Assembly (NCBI GenBank): GCA_005281725.1
Contig: SSBO01000003.1
Location: 2,717,824 to 2,781,823 of the forward strand
From: Wuchereria bancrofti
Lineage: Eukaryota; Nematoda; Chromadorea; Rhabditida; Onchocercidae
Reading direction: 5' to 3'
Length of the DNA: 64,000 nt
Translations under genes and position numbers: made by a program
In this document: in pieces, positions 11,901 to 23,981 of the stretch
How positions within the stretch are numbered: the first letter of the stretch is position 1
Layout: every line of letters begins with the position of its first letter
Notes under the pieces: generated by a model
The model's database searches: none
What the model was told of the DNA's origin: nothing
What the model saw: only the letters and a program-made list of their open reading frames with translations

Positions 11901-14900
11901 ATACATTTCATTTAATTCATTATAAGACATATTTCAGTTATTTTATCCTTCCTCAGAATGATTTCCATCAAATTTTTTGATATTTCATAGATGCATGAAA
12001 AATGTTTTTACCATAATTATAAGTTCTTTTCATTGAATAATCACACTGAACGGATTAACAATTAGTGTGATTAAATGAAATCATTTGACATTCATAGCAT
12101 CTCCGAATTTTTACTTTTTATTTCACGCTGACTCAAAAATTGAATTTTGAATTCTACAGCTCATTTTTTTCTTTTTTTCTTGCTACAAATTTTTCGTTCT
12201 AAATTTGAAATAAATCTTGTTGAATATTGGTACCATAAATGATAAAGCTTAAGATAATGATATTACCTTTTGGGATCGCATTTTAGGAAGATAATTGAGA
12301 GTTTAATTTTGATTGGAAAATTTTAGAACAGTAAAATTCTTTTCCATCAATTTTTCCTCTTTCTTTTTCTTGATTTTGCTATTCTTTTATTCATCGAAAT
12401 GACAATTTTGAAAGTGTCATCATGTTTCTCACAACCAAACTATCTATTGTAAATGAAATTGCTAAATAAATTGCTCCAAACATAACAAAAGTTTCTTTTA
12501 ATATTAATTGAAAAAACAGGAAAAGAAAGCAAAAAGAATGTTCAATTGTTGAACAGCAATTATTGTGAAATTTTTATATTTAGCCTAACAAAATGTAATA
12601 TTTTATTGAATTGAAGTTCGAGAATTTTCTCAATTTTGAATTTTACTTTATTGTTTTACAGATTAACGTAGTAGTGTTATTGTAGTGGTAACTGTTGTTG
12701 TTGTTGTTGCTGCTGCTTTTGTTCTTATTGCAACAATAATATTAGCTTATATTTCCGCTGTAGTTGTAGTTGTAATAGTAATTGTGATGATATTTGAACA
12801 GCAGTAGCTGTTATTGTAGTAGTAGTAGTAGTGACGAATTTGTATTTGAAGATTTTGAGAACGGTAGATGAAGTTATGTTTGAATGAGATGATAGAAGTG
12901 GGCTATTATCGATACTGCTACTGTGGAGAGACCCACAGACCCACTTTAAAGAAAGAAAAACAAAAGTGAAAGAAATCACTTTTTCTGATCTTTTCTAGAA
13001 ATTAGTTTAAAGAAAAGGAAAAAAAAAGGAATGAAACTTCACTTATCGTTTTCTCAGTAAAACATTCATTGTAATAATACAGTTTCTATCCTTTCATTTT
13101 TCTTTTTTAAATTAATTATATCCATCAATAAAATATTTCTAATCTTTGTACATTCATTTAAAAAAAAAAGGAAAAAAAAAACGAAAACAAAATCCATTAA
13201 TGTATATTTATTTCGAAAAATTTTTTCCGTTTAGTTGAATAATTAATATATTATAATTAATTTTATACGAATAAATATAAAGTGTGTAATTTTTTTGTTC
13301 ATTGGTAGTTTCTAATTATTTTATAAGTGTTCCAGATTAATCGGTTGTACATTTTAATTATTAATTTTATTTTTTGTCTTTTTTATCTTTTATTTTGCTT
13401 TTTAAGTTATTTCTGTAAAATATTTTAATTTTTTTTTTACTTGGTAAGAGATTTAAAATTTGTTTTTTGAACTGGATTAGTACTCAATCAAAAATTTACT
13501 AATTCGAGAGTGAAATTTCCATTTTAAGAAAACCGAGCTTTACTCAATCACTGAGACTTCAACAACTAGAAGCAAGTTGCAATGATCGGATTATTTTCAG
13601 AAAATTTTTTCCTTATCTCATCATATTGTATTAAATGACCAGTTGGACAATGGCTCTAATAATAATTGTCCATAAGTTCTCTATTAATATCAGTAGAAAT
13701 ACATTTATGATTTGTGTTAAACTTAATTTTGGGTGAATGAATCGATCGATAACTAGAATGATACTAATGAAAAAGTTTGTCTTTAAATTGCTAAGTAACT
13801 ATTCTTGAATATACCAAATAACACTTAGACAATTCTTCTACTTTTAGAAGTGACTCATTTGTCTTTTATTATGGACAATGCCATAAGCATTGATAAGAAA
13901 GTGACTTATGATAAAAGCATTTGCATTCTTGAAATCTCAACTAAGCAATGTGTCATCAGTACAACATTCAAGTCAGAAAATGTGACTTCCTCAATAGCGA
14001 TTCTTTTAATTTACGAATTTGAAACGAATTTACAATTCTTAATAACTTTAGCTTTGCACATTCATCAAAATTTTCCAATGACCGAAGAATTTAAATTTGA
14101 ATAATAAAATGTTATAAGGAAGAATAATTAGAAAAATAGGTTTTATTAGAAGTATTCTGTAAGTATTGTTATAAAGATTTCCGCATTTGATTGTCATTAA
14201 AAACTACTTCTTGTGTTCTTTTTTCCGCAAACATACACATATCTGGAAATGATGTAAGAATAAAGTATAAGTAGAAAAAAAGGAGAACAAGGAGAGAGAG
14301 AAAGAAAGAAAGAGGAAAAAGAGACTACTGATACCTTTCGATAGCTAAGTAAAGCTTTGTACTACGGTGTCTCAATGGTTAATTACAAAGCATATCATTG
14401 GAAAATGAAATTTTCATTTACACTATTTATTTATAGTTTGAAAATTGTCATACTTTGCTGAACACATCAACTTTTCATATTCTAACACACTGATAAAATC
14501 TATTCGATAAATTCGCTTCTTTGTCAATGTTATTAATTGTACTCTTTAGATTTTTAAAACATTTCAAATCTTTATCATTTTAAATTTGTGGCACTTTTGG
14601 AAGAAATCTTTTAGCAGTTTCTAAAATTATTTACTAAGACTTTTTGATATCACTCAGCAATTTTCTTTCCAATTTGAAAGTAAACAAAAAGGAGCGCAAA
14701 AAAGTAACATTTCAGCTATTTTCTAATTTTAACACGATAATAATATCATGATAATGATTTATAATATTGACAAAATAAACATAATAACAATAATAATAAT
14801 AAATAGTAATAATTAATAATAAAAATAGTAAATTCAGGAAGGAAATAATAATAACTGCAGTGTGAGATCAGATATTTGTCTTTATGGTGCAGTAAAATTT

Positions 14901-15650
14901 ACATTTCAATAAAGTGTATACACTCAACAGATGGCTATGAATACTTTAGTATTCAATTGTCAGATGGCATTTGACCATCGGTCAGTAAGCAAACAGTGCA
15001 ACCATAAAGTGAAAATAATTCACGTTATAACAGTCCAATACTATTTCATCGAATTGTTGTCACTTCTTTCAATTCATCCAAGATAAAACCTCTCTGTCCT
15101 ATATTTATTCGTCTGTCTGTCTGTCTGTCTGTTCGTCTGTCTGTCCTCTATTTGGATCCACTTTTTTCTTTCATTCCTTTTTTTGCTGTCAATTGTTGTC
15201 AGTTCATTTGTAATAACCAGTGTGAGATGAATGATAATGAAATGTGAATATGGCGGTGATTGTCTGTTATTCCTCCTTTCTTCTCTCATTCTATGGCGCA
15301 TTTGTTTTGTCCATTTATTTGTTAGCTAAACATCTTCCAATTGGTATTATTTGAATGACAAAGAATGAAATGATAAAGGGTAAATGAACCATTCATAAAC
15401 CAGGAGATATCCTAACAAAAATATGAAACCATTTAAGAATTGAAAATAATAAGAATGTAAGAGAATTTGTGGAAAGAAATTTTAGTATAAAGGCTGAAAT
15501 TTAAATTTTAGATTTTAAAATTTCCCTTTTACCATAACATACCCTAATATTGTTATAGAGGAGAGGAATTGTAAATAATGCTTTTAGCTCTTATTACTTT
15601 ATTCTGTTAGCCTCCTTCCTTTCCTCCAAAATTATGTTTGGTAGTTTTTA
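8939..15650. other. AT-rich intergenic region without recognisable genes
   Basis: I see no conserved protein in this stretch. Two medium open frames end at 11243 (95 codons, + strand, containing LRFCPSIRFQNDPSAQYRN) and 14104 (84 codons, + strand), with no recognisable domain. Low-complexity features include a (GTT)n/(GCT)n tract near 12690-12720, a long A/T-only stretch near 13140-13300, a GAGA-rich tract at 14290-14325, an (AAT/ATA)n tract near 14790-14830 and a (CTGT)n tract at about 15112-15147. Confidence 0.5.
15112..15147. repeat. (CTGT)n tetranucleotide microsatellite
   Basis: The sequence shows consecutive GTCT/CTGT units interrupted once by TTCG. It translates on the minus strand into a short TDRQ-type repeat that has no significance. 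Confidence 0.85.
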
Positions 15651-15655
15651 GGATT

Positions 15656-15689
15656 ATTGCATGCATTGCAGAAAAGCGATGCATGCAAT
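15656..15689. repeat. Hairpin: 14-bp inverted repeat with a 6-nt loop
   Basis: ATTGCATGCATTGC (15656-15669) pairs with GCGATGCATGCAAT (15676-15689) with one G-T type mismatch around the loop AGAAAA. It sits at the left edge of a CpG-containing island in the gene desert. It could be a terminator-like or regulatory hairpin, or a small mobile-element end. Nothing else supports either reading. Confidence 0.75.
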
Positions 15690-15759
15690 AGTTACCGACT
15701 GATTTACTTATTTACGTGAATCAATATGACTTTGTATTGGGTGAATAGTCAGTGACTTT

Positions 15760-16330
15760 GCGTATTTTAGCGTGACAGGAAAAGGAGAGGAAAGAGATAA
15801 GGAGAAGGAGGCGAGTGACGAGGAAGGGAAAGGATTATCGGGTAGCAATGTACGTTTTGAGAAGACGTGTTGTGGTATTTGTTATCAGTTGTGTTACGTA
15901 CATCTAAAGTATAAGTTGTAATGCCATAGAATGATGACTTGTCTAATGTAACCTGTGCGACTTTTATAGTCACACGTATTGAAGCGTGATATCTAACCCA
16001 CATAATTACACGTCTGTACGTATAACATATATTATCATTTCGTATAATATCGTATAGCGACTATTGCGTAACGTCAATGTTAGACATTAACGTCACACAT
16101 ACAATGTCACATCGATGTTAGACATTAACGTGACATGTACAATGTCGCCCTAATGAATAATATGTGACATTGTGCAAAGATTCGTTTAATACGTGTTAAA
16201 ATCACGTATCATTATTTGCATTTCCCCATGTCTTTATATATACATACGTATATTTGTATATATATGTATATATCATTCATATACATATGTATATATCATT
16301 CAATGTGATGACTCATCAAGTGAGGAAGTA
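15760..16330. other. CpG-containing island with tandem repeats and ATAC/GTAT microsatellite
   Basis: Base composition changes here: CpG dinucleotides and G/C are clearly more frequent than in the flanks. It holds a 38-bp tandem repeat (16077-16148) and then a TATA/CATATGTATA tract (about 16235-16300). The minus-strand open frame over 15767-16003 has no recognisable domain. It resembles the larger island at 45.4-47.6 kb and could be regulatory, but I cannot show that. Confidence 0.45.
16077..16148. repeat. 38-bp tandem repeat with a palindromic core
   Basis: Two copies start at 16077 and 16115 (period 38). Both contain ATGTTAGACATTAACGT, whose GTTA...TAAC ends are inverted, and both end in ACAATGTC. 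The downstream stretch TATGTGACATTGTGC (near 16161) looks like a decayed partial copy. Confidence 0.8.
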
Positions 16331-16675
16331 TGATGAATCATTGAATGGAACATTTTTCAAATGCAAATATTGCCGCTTGTTTTATGGCAAGATTTTAAGT
16401 TATAAAATTTCATGTGCAAGAACGAAAATAAACTATTTGCCTGTCTACCAAGCATCTTTCGTTCATTTTAAACTCACTTATCATTTCTATCATTGTCGTC
16501 ACCATTTGTTATCGGTGTTATCACCATCATAATTATAATTGTTATCAGTATCCCCCAAGAAATTGAATTTCTCTTTTTGTTGAAGGAATTTCTTTAAATT
16601 ATTCAAACTAATTGCTTCTTGTTATCGCTTATGAAATAATACAAATTAATTCATTGATTCCAACTTTTTTTCAGA

Positions 16676-16836
16676 TAGAATCAGCACATAGAAAGAAACA
16701 ATCGACTAGGAAAAATTCATCTTCACTGGGTTATTTCACCACGATATCTTTTAAACATATTCTCATATTACCGCACATGTCTACATTTTTTTTGCTATTT
16801 TTGTTTTTTTTTTTAACTTCCGGATCGCTATCATAG
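16676..16836 (+). CDS. Candidate orphan exon (unrecognised)
   Basis: A near-ideal nematode acceptor (CAACTTTTTTTCAG) ends at 16675 and is followed by 53 open codons. The first third is serine/lysine rich (KKQSTRKNSSSLGYFTTISF) and looks protein-like; the last third is a poly-F/L low-complexity run that is probably not translated. No partner exons were identified on the plus strand nearby. Confidence 0.2.
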
Positions 16837-17056
16837 CACTTCTGGAATCTTAGCACAGGGTAGATGTATTGTTAGTTTTTTTCTTTTAATAAATGAATAA
16901 TAGCTCAGTGCAATTTTATTCCTACATATTTTGCAAAATTTTTTAAGTTTCTTCAATTTGCTTTGACGGTTAATTTAAGTATTTGACTTTGCTAATAACT
17001 TGTATTCTTTTGTTCCGTTGAATATGAAAAGATTTTAAGGTGTCATTAGATTTCAA

Positions 17057-17144
17057 GATATTTATTTTAGAACTGGATAAGAACTGGATTGATTTAAACT
17101 GATATTTATTTTAGAACTGGATAAGAACTGGATTGATTTAAACT
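17057..17144. repeat. Perfect 44-bp tandem duplication
   Basis: The 44-nt unit at 17057-17100 is repeated without a mismatch at 17101-17144. Each unit itself contains a short internal repetition (AACTGGATAAGAACTGGAT). The identity implies a recent duplication, or an assembly artefact. Confidence 0.95.
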
Positions 17145-17772
17145 ATTTCTGAATTTCATGCCTTATTCACTATCACCTCTTATTCAAATAGGCTAGAAAG
17201 ATGATCTTTTCTTTGCAGTAAATTATTATTTTCATTTTTGCTTTACATTTAATTTATTTGCCATCAAATCAAACTATAATTCCACCCATAGCTTTTTGCA
17301 ACTAAAATTAAATACTTGAATAATTAAACATTAAGTACTATGTATGAGTAATTATTATGAAATTTTATTATTACTTAATTTATTGAATGATCAGATCGTA
17401 TAAAAACATAAATAGGTTGTCAGAATCTGAACTTATCAGTTCATTGTTTCATTCATTTTCTTTGAAATTTAATCTCATCATAAAAAATAATTTCTCTTTG
17501 CAATAATTAATTAAAATTTCTTCTAATTTTAATAAATAGTTTGAAATTTATAAAATTGCCTTTTTTTTTCTTTTCAAAATTTAATGTTAAAATTGTTTCA
17601 GCATAACCCATCATTTTAATAGATGACAGCTGACGCTAACTAAAAAGATACCTCAAATTCACTGCTAAACATATGTTTGATCTATTACTTTATTATTTTC
17701 TCCCATTTCAAAATGTGTGTTTAGTTCTCTGAAAAGAGCGTAAAGATCACCTGATAAATTCTCATGTTGTTC

Positions 17773-17860
17773 GCTTAAACTTAAGCTGCAATTGCAGCTT
17801 AAACTTAAGCTTCAATTGCAGCTTAAACTTGAGCTCTAATTCTAGCTTAAGATTAAACTT
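17773..17860. repeat. 24-bp tandem repeat (about 3.5 copies) built on a palindrome
   Basis: Units start at 17773, 17797, 17821 and 17845 (partial). The first contains AAGCTGCAATTGCAGCTT when read across the junction, a perfect 18-bp palindrome. The third and fourth copies have diverged (GAGCTCTAATTCTA). CTTAAG occurs repeatedly. Confidence 0.9.
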
Positions 17861-20330
17861 ACTTATTTTACCTTAAGCTAAACAACTCTTTTTCCTTTCT
17901 TAAAACTGAAATTTAAAACCTCTATCTAAAGTTTCAAAAAAAAAATTTGGAAACAATTCAAGTTCTTTTCAATCAAATTTAGTTTCCTTTATCTCTTCAT
18001 TTGTTTCTTATCACTCTTCATTTACATGTAAAACTTTACTGTATTGCAGTATTAGTATCTCAGCTTTTAGCTATGTTCTTTGCATATCGTATTTTCTGAA
18101 TAACGATTTGTTGATTTATGAAATTTTAAATAAAATTTGATATCGGATTATTTTGAATTCACCTTAGATAACTGAATGAAACTACAATGTAACGATCATA
18201 TGATTTTTGGATCCAGAATTTTTTACTGAAATCTGGGAATTTTTGATATGTCAGCAGGAATTCTAGCATAAAATTGCTGATTTAAATGAAAATTAAAAAT
18301 CAAAACATTATTAACTATATTTTAAATTAAACTTTCTTTCACATATCAAAATTTTATTTTACTGAAATCCAATGTTTTATTGCAATTGCATAAATAAATC
18401 CCAAATTTTGGTTTTTGTTTTTGTTAATTTTTTTTTTCTTTCTGATAGCTAAGTTGCTTGGTGCAAAACGTGACAAATAGTTAGTGAAAGGAATGAACAT
18501 CTGCCATGAAATTATTTGAAGCATCTGTTCTATCATGTATTTAAAAAAAAAACCATTCTGTTGTATGTATCATTGATAATCAATTTTAACTTTCACCATT
18601 ATGTTTTTGATGGCAAATTCTAGATTATTCATATCCCGGAAATCAAAAATGTTTGTTTAGGAATGCGAAGTGTATCGATATCATTTGTAGCATACCATAT
18701 GAAAATTTTGCACATTTAAAAATCTTATTGATACCTATTTATGTTTAACATACATTCAGATCTGTTGAGTAATTGTAACCCATTTCAAATATTGAGTTAA
18801 CTTTTTTAGACGATTTCACGAGACTTATATTAAAATAAATGAGCAGTACCCATGGAAACTTTAAAAATTTCCAATGCAGGAACAATACATTTGAATTCTT
18901 ATGCATTAAATTAAATTAACTGCTTGATTGATCAGTTAATTTAACTCTTTAAACAACCAACTTTGATTGATCTATATTAACCTTACAACACTATCATAAC
19001 TGAGTGATATTTTATCTTAACAAATCTTAGAAAAACCAAAGTAGTTTGTATCAAAGAGCTTAGCGACACTGGAACTTATAAATTGAAATTTTCAACAATA
19101 CTTCAGCAAAAGGAAAGAAGATAAACGAGTGGTGGAAAAGATGCAAAATGTTATTTAGCAAAAATTAGATTAATTAATTGGTTGCTTTTTATTGCAGATA
19201 TCAGATATTATGGTAAGATTATCATCACATCCCTATGCATGTAATCGTATAATTTTTTTCAGATTCATTATTATCAGTAAAAGCTTCCTCCTTTATTATC
19301 TTACATTTATTTCAACCGTTTTATTTTTAACAATTATTAACCCGGTAAAGCGTTTAGTGATTATATCTTCCCATTGTATGTATTCTTGTTCAATGTTTCA
19401 TTAAAGATAAAATGATATGAGGAAAGAAGAATGATAGGTCATTCGACTGACCTTATCATTAGGTCCAGCTGACTAATCGTTAATGTTCAATCGCTGTTAT
19501 TATAAATTATCATATAATCTGATTTTCACAAAAATATCAGTTAATGATGAAATCTTTCTTTACGGTTGATAATTGCACATCTTTTCATCACACCTATCAA
19601 TGAACTTTTATTTAAATTTCATATTCAATTCTTATGTTTTCGATATTGATTAAGAACTTTACTCTTCGTTACTTATACCATATATATATTCTCTATTACT
19701 ACTAAAGATTGAAGTTAATGTTTTCCGATCTATCTAAATTGACTATCTTTATTTGTGTTGACAGTAATTTATTGATTCTTCTATTTATCGGTCCATCTAA
19801 TCTTTTCATATGATTATTGTATTAGCATAAATGTATCATAGAAATGAAGTCTAATCTAAATATAATTAATACAATTAATCCTTTATCATTATCTTTTCAA
19901 AATGATACAGTATCATTTTATCTTCTTGCTCAGATTTACGTAATCTCAGAAAAAAAAAAGATTATGAGTAAAGGTGTGAAATTGAGATAATTAAATAGAA
20001 TTTAACGTCGATTCCTCTATTGTTTTATAACTAATAAGCATGGCTTCATCTTATAACATACTGTTATCAATATGCAAATCACATTAACAGCTTACAGATA
20101 CTTATTAGAAATTATTTCTGTCATACTAAACGTGAACGAACGATGATTGTTGTCATCTCATCTTTGTCATTTCATTTTTCTTTTATTAATATATTTGAAT
20201 TATTTCCGCTTTCCTAGATTCCTTCATTCCATCATCAGTTGCAAGGTCATCATCACTGCCACTCAACTATTTTGCGCCATCCCACCTTTTTACACCATTC
20301 TTTCGTTTTTTTCCCCTCCTTATTGTCTGT

Positions 20331-20553
20331 CTAATCTACTGATTTAAATAATTTCAATGAAAAAGCCGAGGAAAGTGATTTTTGAATTGTAGAATAACAT
20401 CGTAACATGAACCATTTACTTCCCGTATGCCAATTCATTTTTTTTCCTGGAACACTTTCATTCTGCGTGCTAATTGAACTTTCTGTTGAATGTTGATTAT
20501 TTTGAGTATTGTTCAGAAATTTAACCATTCGATTGTTTGACAATTTTAACCTG
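20331..20553 (-). CDS. Candidate terminal exon on the minus strand (unrecognised)
   Basis: Read on the minus strand, a good acceptor (TTTTAATTTGCAG) at about 20554-20566 is followed by an open frame of about 74 codons to a TAG-type stop near 20331. Residues include NTQNNQHSTESSISTQNESV and KWFMLRCYSTIQKSL. The polar/serine-rich composition and mixed codons look like real coding sequence, such as the disordered C-terminus of a membrane or signalling protein. I recognise no family. A further minus-strand exon-like segment lies at 21307-21356, but its phase does not join directly. Confidence 0.3.
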
Positions 20554-21306
20554 CAAATTAAAATTTTTATTAAACAATAATTTTGGTTGGCCTAACTTCA
20601 CGTATGATTCAGTTTTAGAAATTGAAGGTTACTTCATTCTCATTTAATTATTATATTATCATTATTGATTATTATTATTATTATTTTGTGATGATTTTGC
20701 TCATATAATTAATCTGGGACGGAAATGAGGAAGACGAAATGTATTATAGAATTCATCGCTTTATAAACTTTTGCTAAATATCCTTGAAATATGTAATATT
20801 TGATGATCTAATGATCAATCAATAAATCTACAAACATTGCTCATTTTCCAAATTATCAATGTAGTTACTATCAGATTTTTTTTAATCCTTCCTCTCAATT
20901 TTTTTTCACTTCATCAATCGATCATTCATTAAAATCTACCCTTCCATCATCAGCCTTATGCCATGATCTGATCTATTGAGGTCTGATTGTTCTTATCATA
21001 ATACTGATACTCTAGACATTTGAGTAATTGAATTCTTACTTTTTCTCTTCTTTTCACTTTCTTCTCAACTTTTTGTAGTGTTCTTATCAATAATGATATG
21101 CGACTAATTACAAAATTTTGATGTATGTATGTATGTCCTTTCTGATCCATCAATTTCTTCATAGATACGTTATATTGTTATCATAACTAATAGTGAAGCC
21201 TTGAGCTCATCTGCTTTGCTTACTTTATTATACAAACATTAATTTTAAGCAGATCCATATAGACTCACTCACATACATTCCTCGTTAAAATTGATTTTTT
21301 CATTAC

Positions 21307-21356
21307 CTGCAATAGTAGATCAGTTAATGTCCATTTTGTATCATAGAGAAAATATA
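21307..21356 (-). CDS. Candidate 50-nt internal exon on the minus strand
   Basis: On the minus strand the acceptor CTCTAATAGCAG and the donor GTAATG bracket an open segment encoding YFLYDTKWTLTDLLLQ. It starts with two spare bases and ends in phase 0. It could belong to the same gene as the candidate exon at 20331-20553, with at least one unseen exon between. This is a weak, purely splice-signal-based call. Confidence 0.2.
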
Positions 21357-22003
21357 CTGCTATTAGAGAATAAATGGCATAATTAAGTTAAAGGAATTAA
21401 TTAGTTAATATCATGAAATAATTGAAAGGCGCTGTGTCATATGACAGATATTTTAAGATGTATGAATGAATTAATATTAAAGTATAGCAGTATAAAAAAT
21501 TAAATAGTAAAAACAAATGGTATCGTTGATTAAAGTGACAGGAAAGACAAGTGCGCATATTATATATCTCATAAACGAATTCTTTTAAGATATGATGCAA
21601 GTTGCAAAATGAGTACAATTTAATTAATAATAATCTATCAGATGTTTAATTTATTGTTAACAAAAAAAAAAAAAAAAAAAATGATAGGAATATTATGGTT
21701 ACACTTAGCTTGCTAAATTTTATCTTTATATGATATACTCTAACAAAGTAAGTTTAGACATAAATCATCACTTATAGCTTGATCTTTATTAATACCTATA
21801 TCCCAATTTTATGAAATTCATAAAATTTTGCTAATCTCTCCGTATATTTATGATCAGTTCTCATGTTAATCTATATCATTTTAAAGTTTGATTATTAAAT
21901 CATATCATTATCATTTTTACTCACTCATTTTTGGTGAAAGGAATGCAAACGTAAATTTTTTTTTTCTAATAAATGATTAATCAGTTTTTACTTCTGCCGT
22001 CAG

Positions 22004-22117
22004 GAAAAATGTGCTGAATAGATGGACGGATAGGAATGGAGCATGGAAGTTTTCCGGAAGAAGGAGACCAGAAATGCAAATACTAACGCTTAGTCTTCTT
22101 AAACATTTTGATATTTA
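22004..22117 (+). CDS. Candidate terminal exon (unrecognised)
   Basis: After TTACTTCTGCCGTCAG the plus strand is open for about 37 codons to TAA at 22115-22117. It would encode KNVLNRWTDRNGAWKFSGRR followed by PEMQILTLSLLKHFDI. G/C content and residue diversity are above the surroundings. The opposite strand is also open here, so strand and coding status are uncertain. Confidence 0.22.
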
Positions 22118-23937
22118 ATATTGAAATTTTGATCAATTGAATGGTGAATGAAGTTTAGTTAATTTGATTGAAGTTTCTATCGGAAGATGAGTTGGAAAAT
22201 GAATTTATAAGATTAAAAAATTTGAGGAACTTAAACTGAGAAAGATGAATGAAACAAGGAGATCTACAAGTAAAACATGTGGATAAACGGAGTGAAAATA
22301 AAATCACTTTTCTTCCGATCGATTTATTTCGTATTTTATTAAGTAAGTAACAAAATTTTGATCATATCAACATTTGATTTTTGTAAAATTTCCCCATTGT
22401 TTTTTCTTGACGGAGGGGAAGGAAGAAAATATGAAATATATATTTCTATCTGATTCATTTTGTTTACAGAAGGGATAAATATCAAAGTACAAATTTAAAT
22501 GATGACTAATAATAATAAAGTAGGGAGAAGGGAAGAAAAGTAGAGGAAAAAGGAAGATGAAGTTAATATAAAGTTAAATTTTAATAATGTATAATTTTAT
22601 TCAATCTGATTTTCTTTTCCTTCTTTTTGTGCATCTTTTTTATCAAAAGTTTTTACGGTGATAGTAAAACGAATAACTGTGAATTTGATTAACAGTTTTC
22701 TTGATAACTTATACTTTATTCTCTCTTATTACTTTGGAAGTAAATTGGAATAGCTTAAGTTAAGTAAGTGAAATGATATTGTTGTGTTACTTTGAGAGAG
22801 TAAAAATTACTATGGTATGCTAAATACTATTTCACATTTCGATAAAACAAAAAAGACGAAGGAAGGATACGATGCATTTTCGAGCACAATTTAACAAAAA
22901 AATCACAATATTCGTTATTATTATTATTTATTATTATCATAATATTATATTATTGTTATTATTATATTATTAATTATTATTGTTATTCTGTATATAATGA
23001 TTTAAGATCAATAAAATTAATAAATTATTGAATCAAATTTACAATGAGTGGGTGAAGGACAAATGAATGGATGATACATCAGATTTGATTGTTGTTGTGG
23101 TTGCGACAGATGTGTCACCAATGGCTATTTTGTCCTTCTGACTGAATGGATAGAACGATGGATCGATGATTGATTTGATATGGATTGAATAAGTAAACGA
23201 AAAAGAAAAGGGTGGAAAGTAGAGAAAAGGTATTTACAGGTAGAAGGTGAAGTTAGTTGATAGTCGTCGTTGGTTGATTATTTCAAGGTTGATGTAAGGA
23301 AGAAATTACACCATCGTTAACCGAACGCCAATATCAAAAAGAATGAAAAGGAAGAAAAGATTGGTTAGGGTAGCATGGGGTAAACCAAATTATGATAATG
23401 TTGATGACGGTAATGGGTGACACATGTCTCGAAAATCTGTAGTCTAACATTGATGATCTTATTTACACCTTTTCTAACATTATCATTAAAATTTTATTGC
23501 TATTATCATTTTTATTGTTGCTATTATTGCGATTATTCTAAGTTTTATTGTATTCAAATCCTATCAAAGCTAACACATGTCTGTCTTATCATTCTGATTC
23601 TTTATGATCACGGAAATATATCATTGTTTCCGTTATTTATACTTTTTTTTTGAATTTTCATTGGATGCTTATAACACTATCAGTATTTCAAATAATATCA
23701 GTTTCAAAATTTAAACGTTGAAAATTCTCAGTTTCATCATCTAAACTTTATTTTGTGCTAAATTAAATTTTACTGGTAATTATACAATGAAAAAATGCAA
23801 TAATATAAATCATTGTAAATGTTTATTTATTTGTTTATATTTGAATTAGTTTCATATATGAACCATTAACAAAACGTTCAAATCATTTGTTATCACTCAA
23901 CATTTTCCCATTCAAATACAAAAATATATGCATTGTT

Positions 23938-23981
23938 TATTCAATACACGTATATGTACGTACATATACGTGTATTGAATA
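23938..23981. repeat. Perfect 44-bp palindrome (no spacer)
   Basis: The two 22-bp halves meet at GTACGTAC and are exact reverse complements out to 23938 and 23981; the next base pair breaks the symmetry. The core contains CACGTATATGTACGTACAT. It can extrude as a cruciform, or fold as an RNA hairpin with no loop. Confidence 0.95.

Larger units (their letters stand above)
16331..20330. other. AT-rich intergenic region; tandem duplications and one exon-like segment
   Basis: No gene is recognised. Apart from the repeats listed separately (17057-17144, 17773-17860), the best coding candidate is 16676-16836: a strong acceptor (TTTTTTTTCAG) followed by an open frame beginning IESAHRKKQSTRKNSSSLGY and a stop at the end. 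A perfect acceptor and a GTAAGA donor also bracket a 15-nt segment at 19199-19213, which may be chance or a micro-exon. Confidence 0.45.
20567..23400. other. AT-rich region with a less AT-rich patch at 22.0-23.4 kb
   Basis: Contents are a poly(A) run of about 20 at 21662-21681, an (ATT)n tract at 22915-22985 and a patch with raised G/C at 22000-23400. Inside the patch, 22004-22117 is open on the plus strand after an acceptor-like TTCTGCCGTCAG. Apart from that I see no gene. Confidence 0.4.

Noticed and set aside
12725..12979. 84-codon minus-strand frame rich in T, L and Q
   Set aside because: Derived from the GTT/GTA trinucleotide tract. No protein-like remainder.
13850..14104. 84-codon plus-strand frame
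   Set aside because: Acceptor-like TTTTAG precedes it, but there is no family resemblance or neighbouring exon. Frames of this length occur by chance over 27 kb.
16254..16532. Frame with a CKYC pair, considered as a zinc finger
   Set aside because: Only one CxxC-like pair and no correctly spaced histidines or second pair; the start lies in a TATA/CATA repeat.
21661..21682. Poly(A) run as the tail of a processed retrocopy
   Set aside because: No coding-like sequence or target-site duplication could be seen next to it; homopolymer runs are common in this window.
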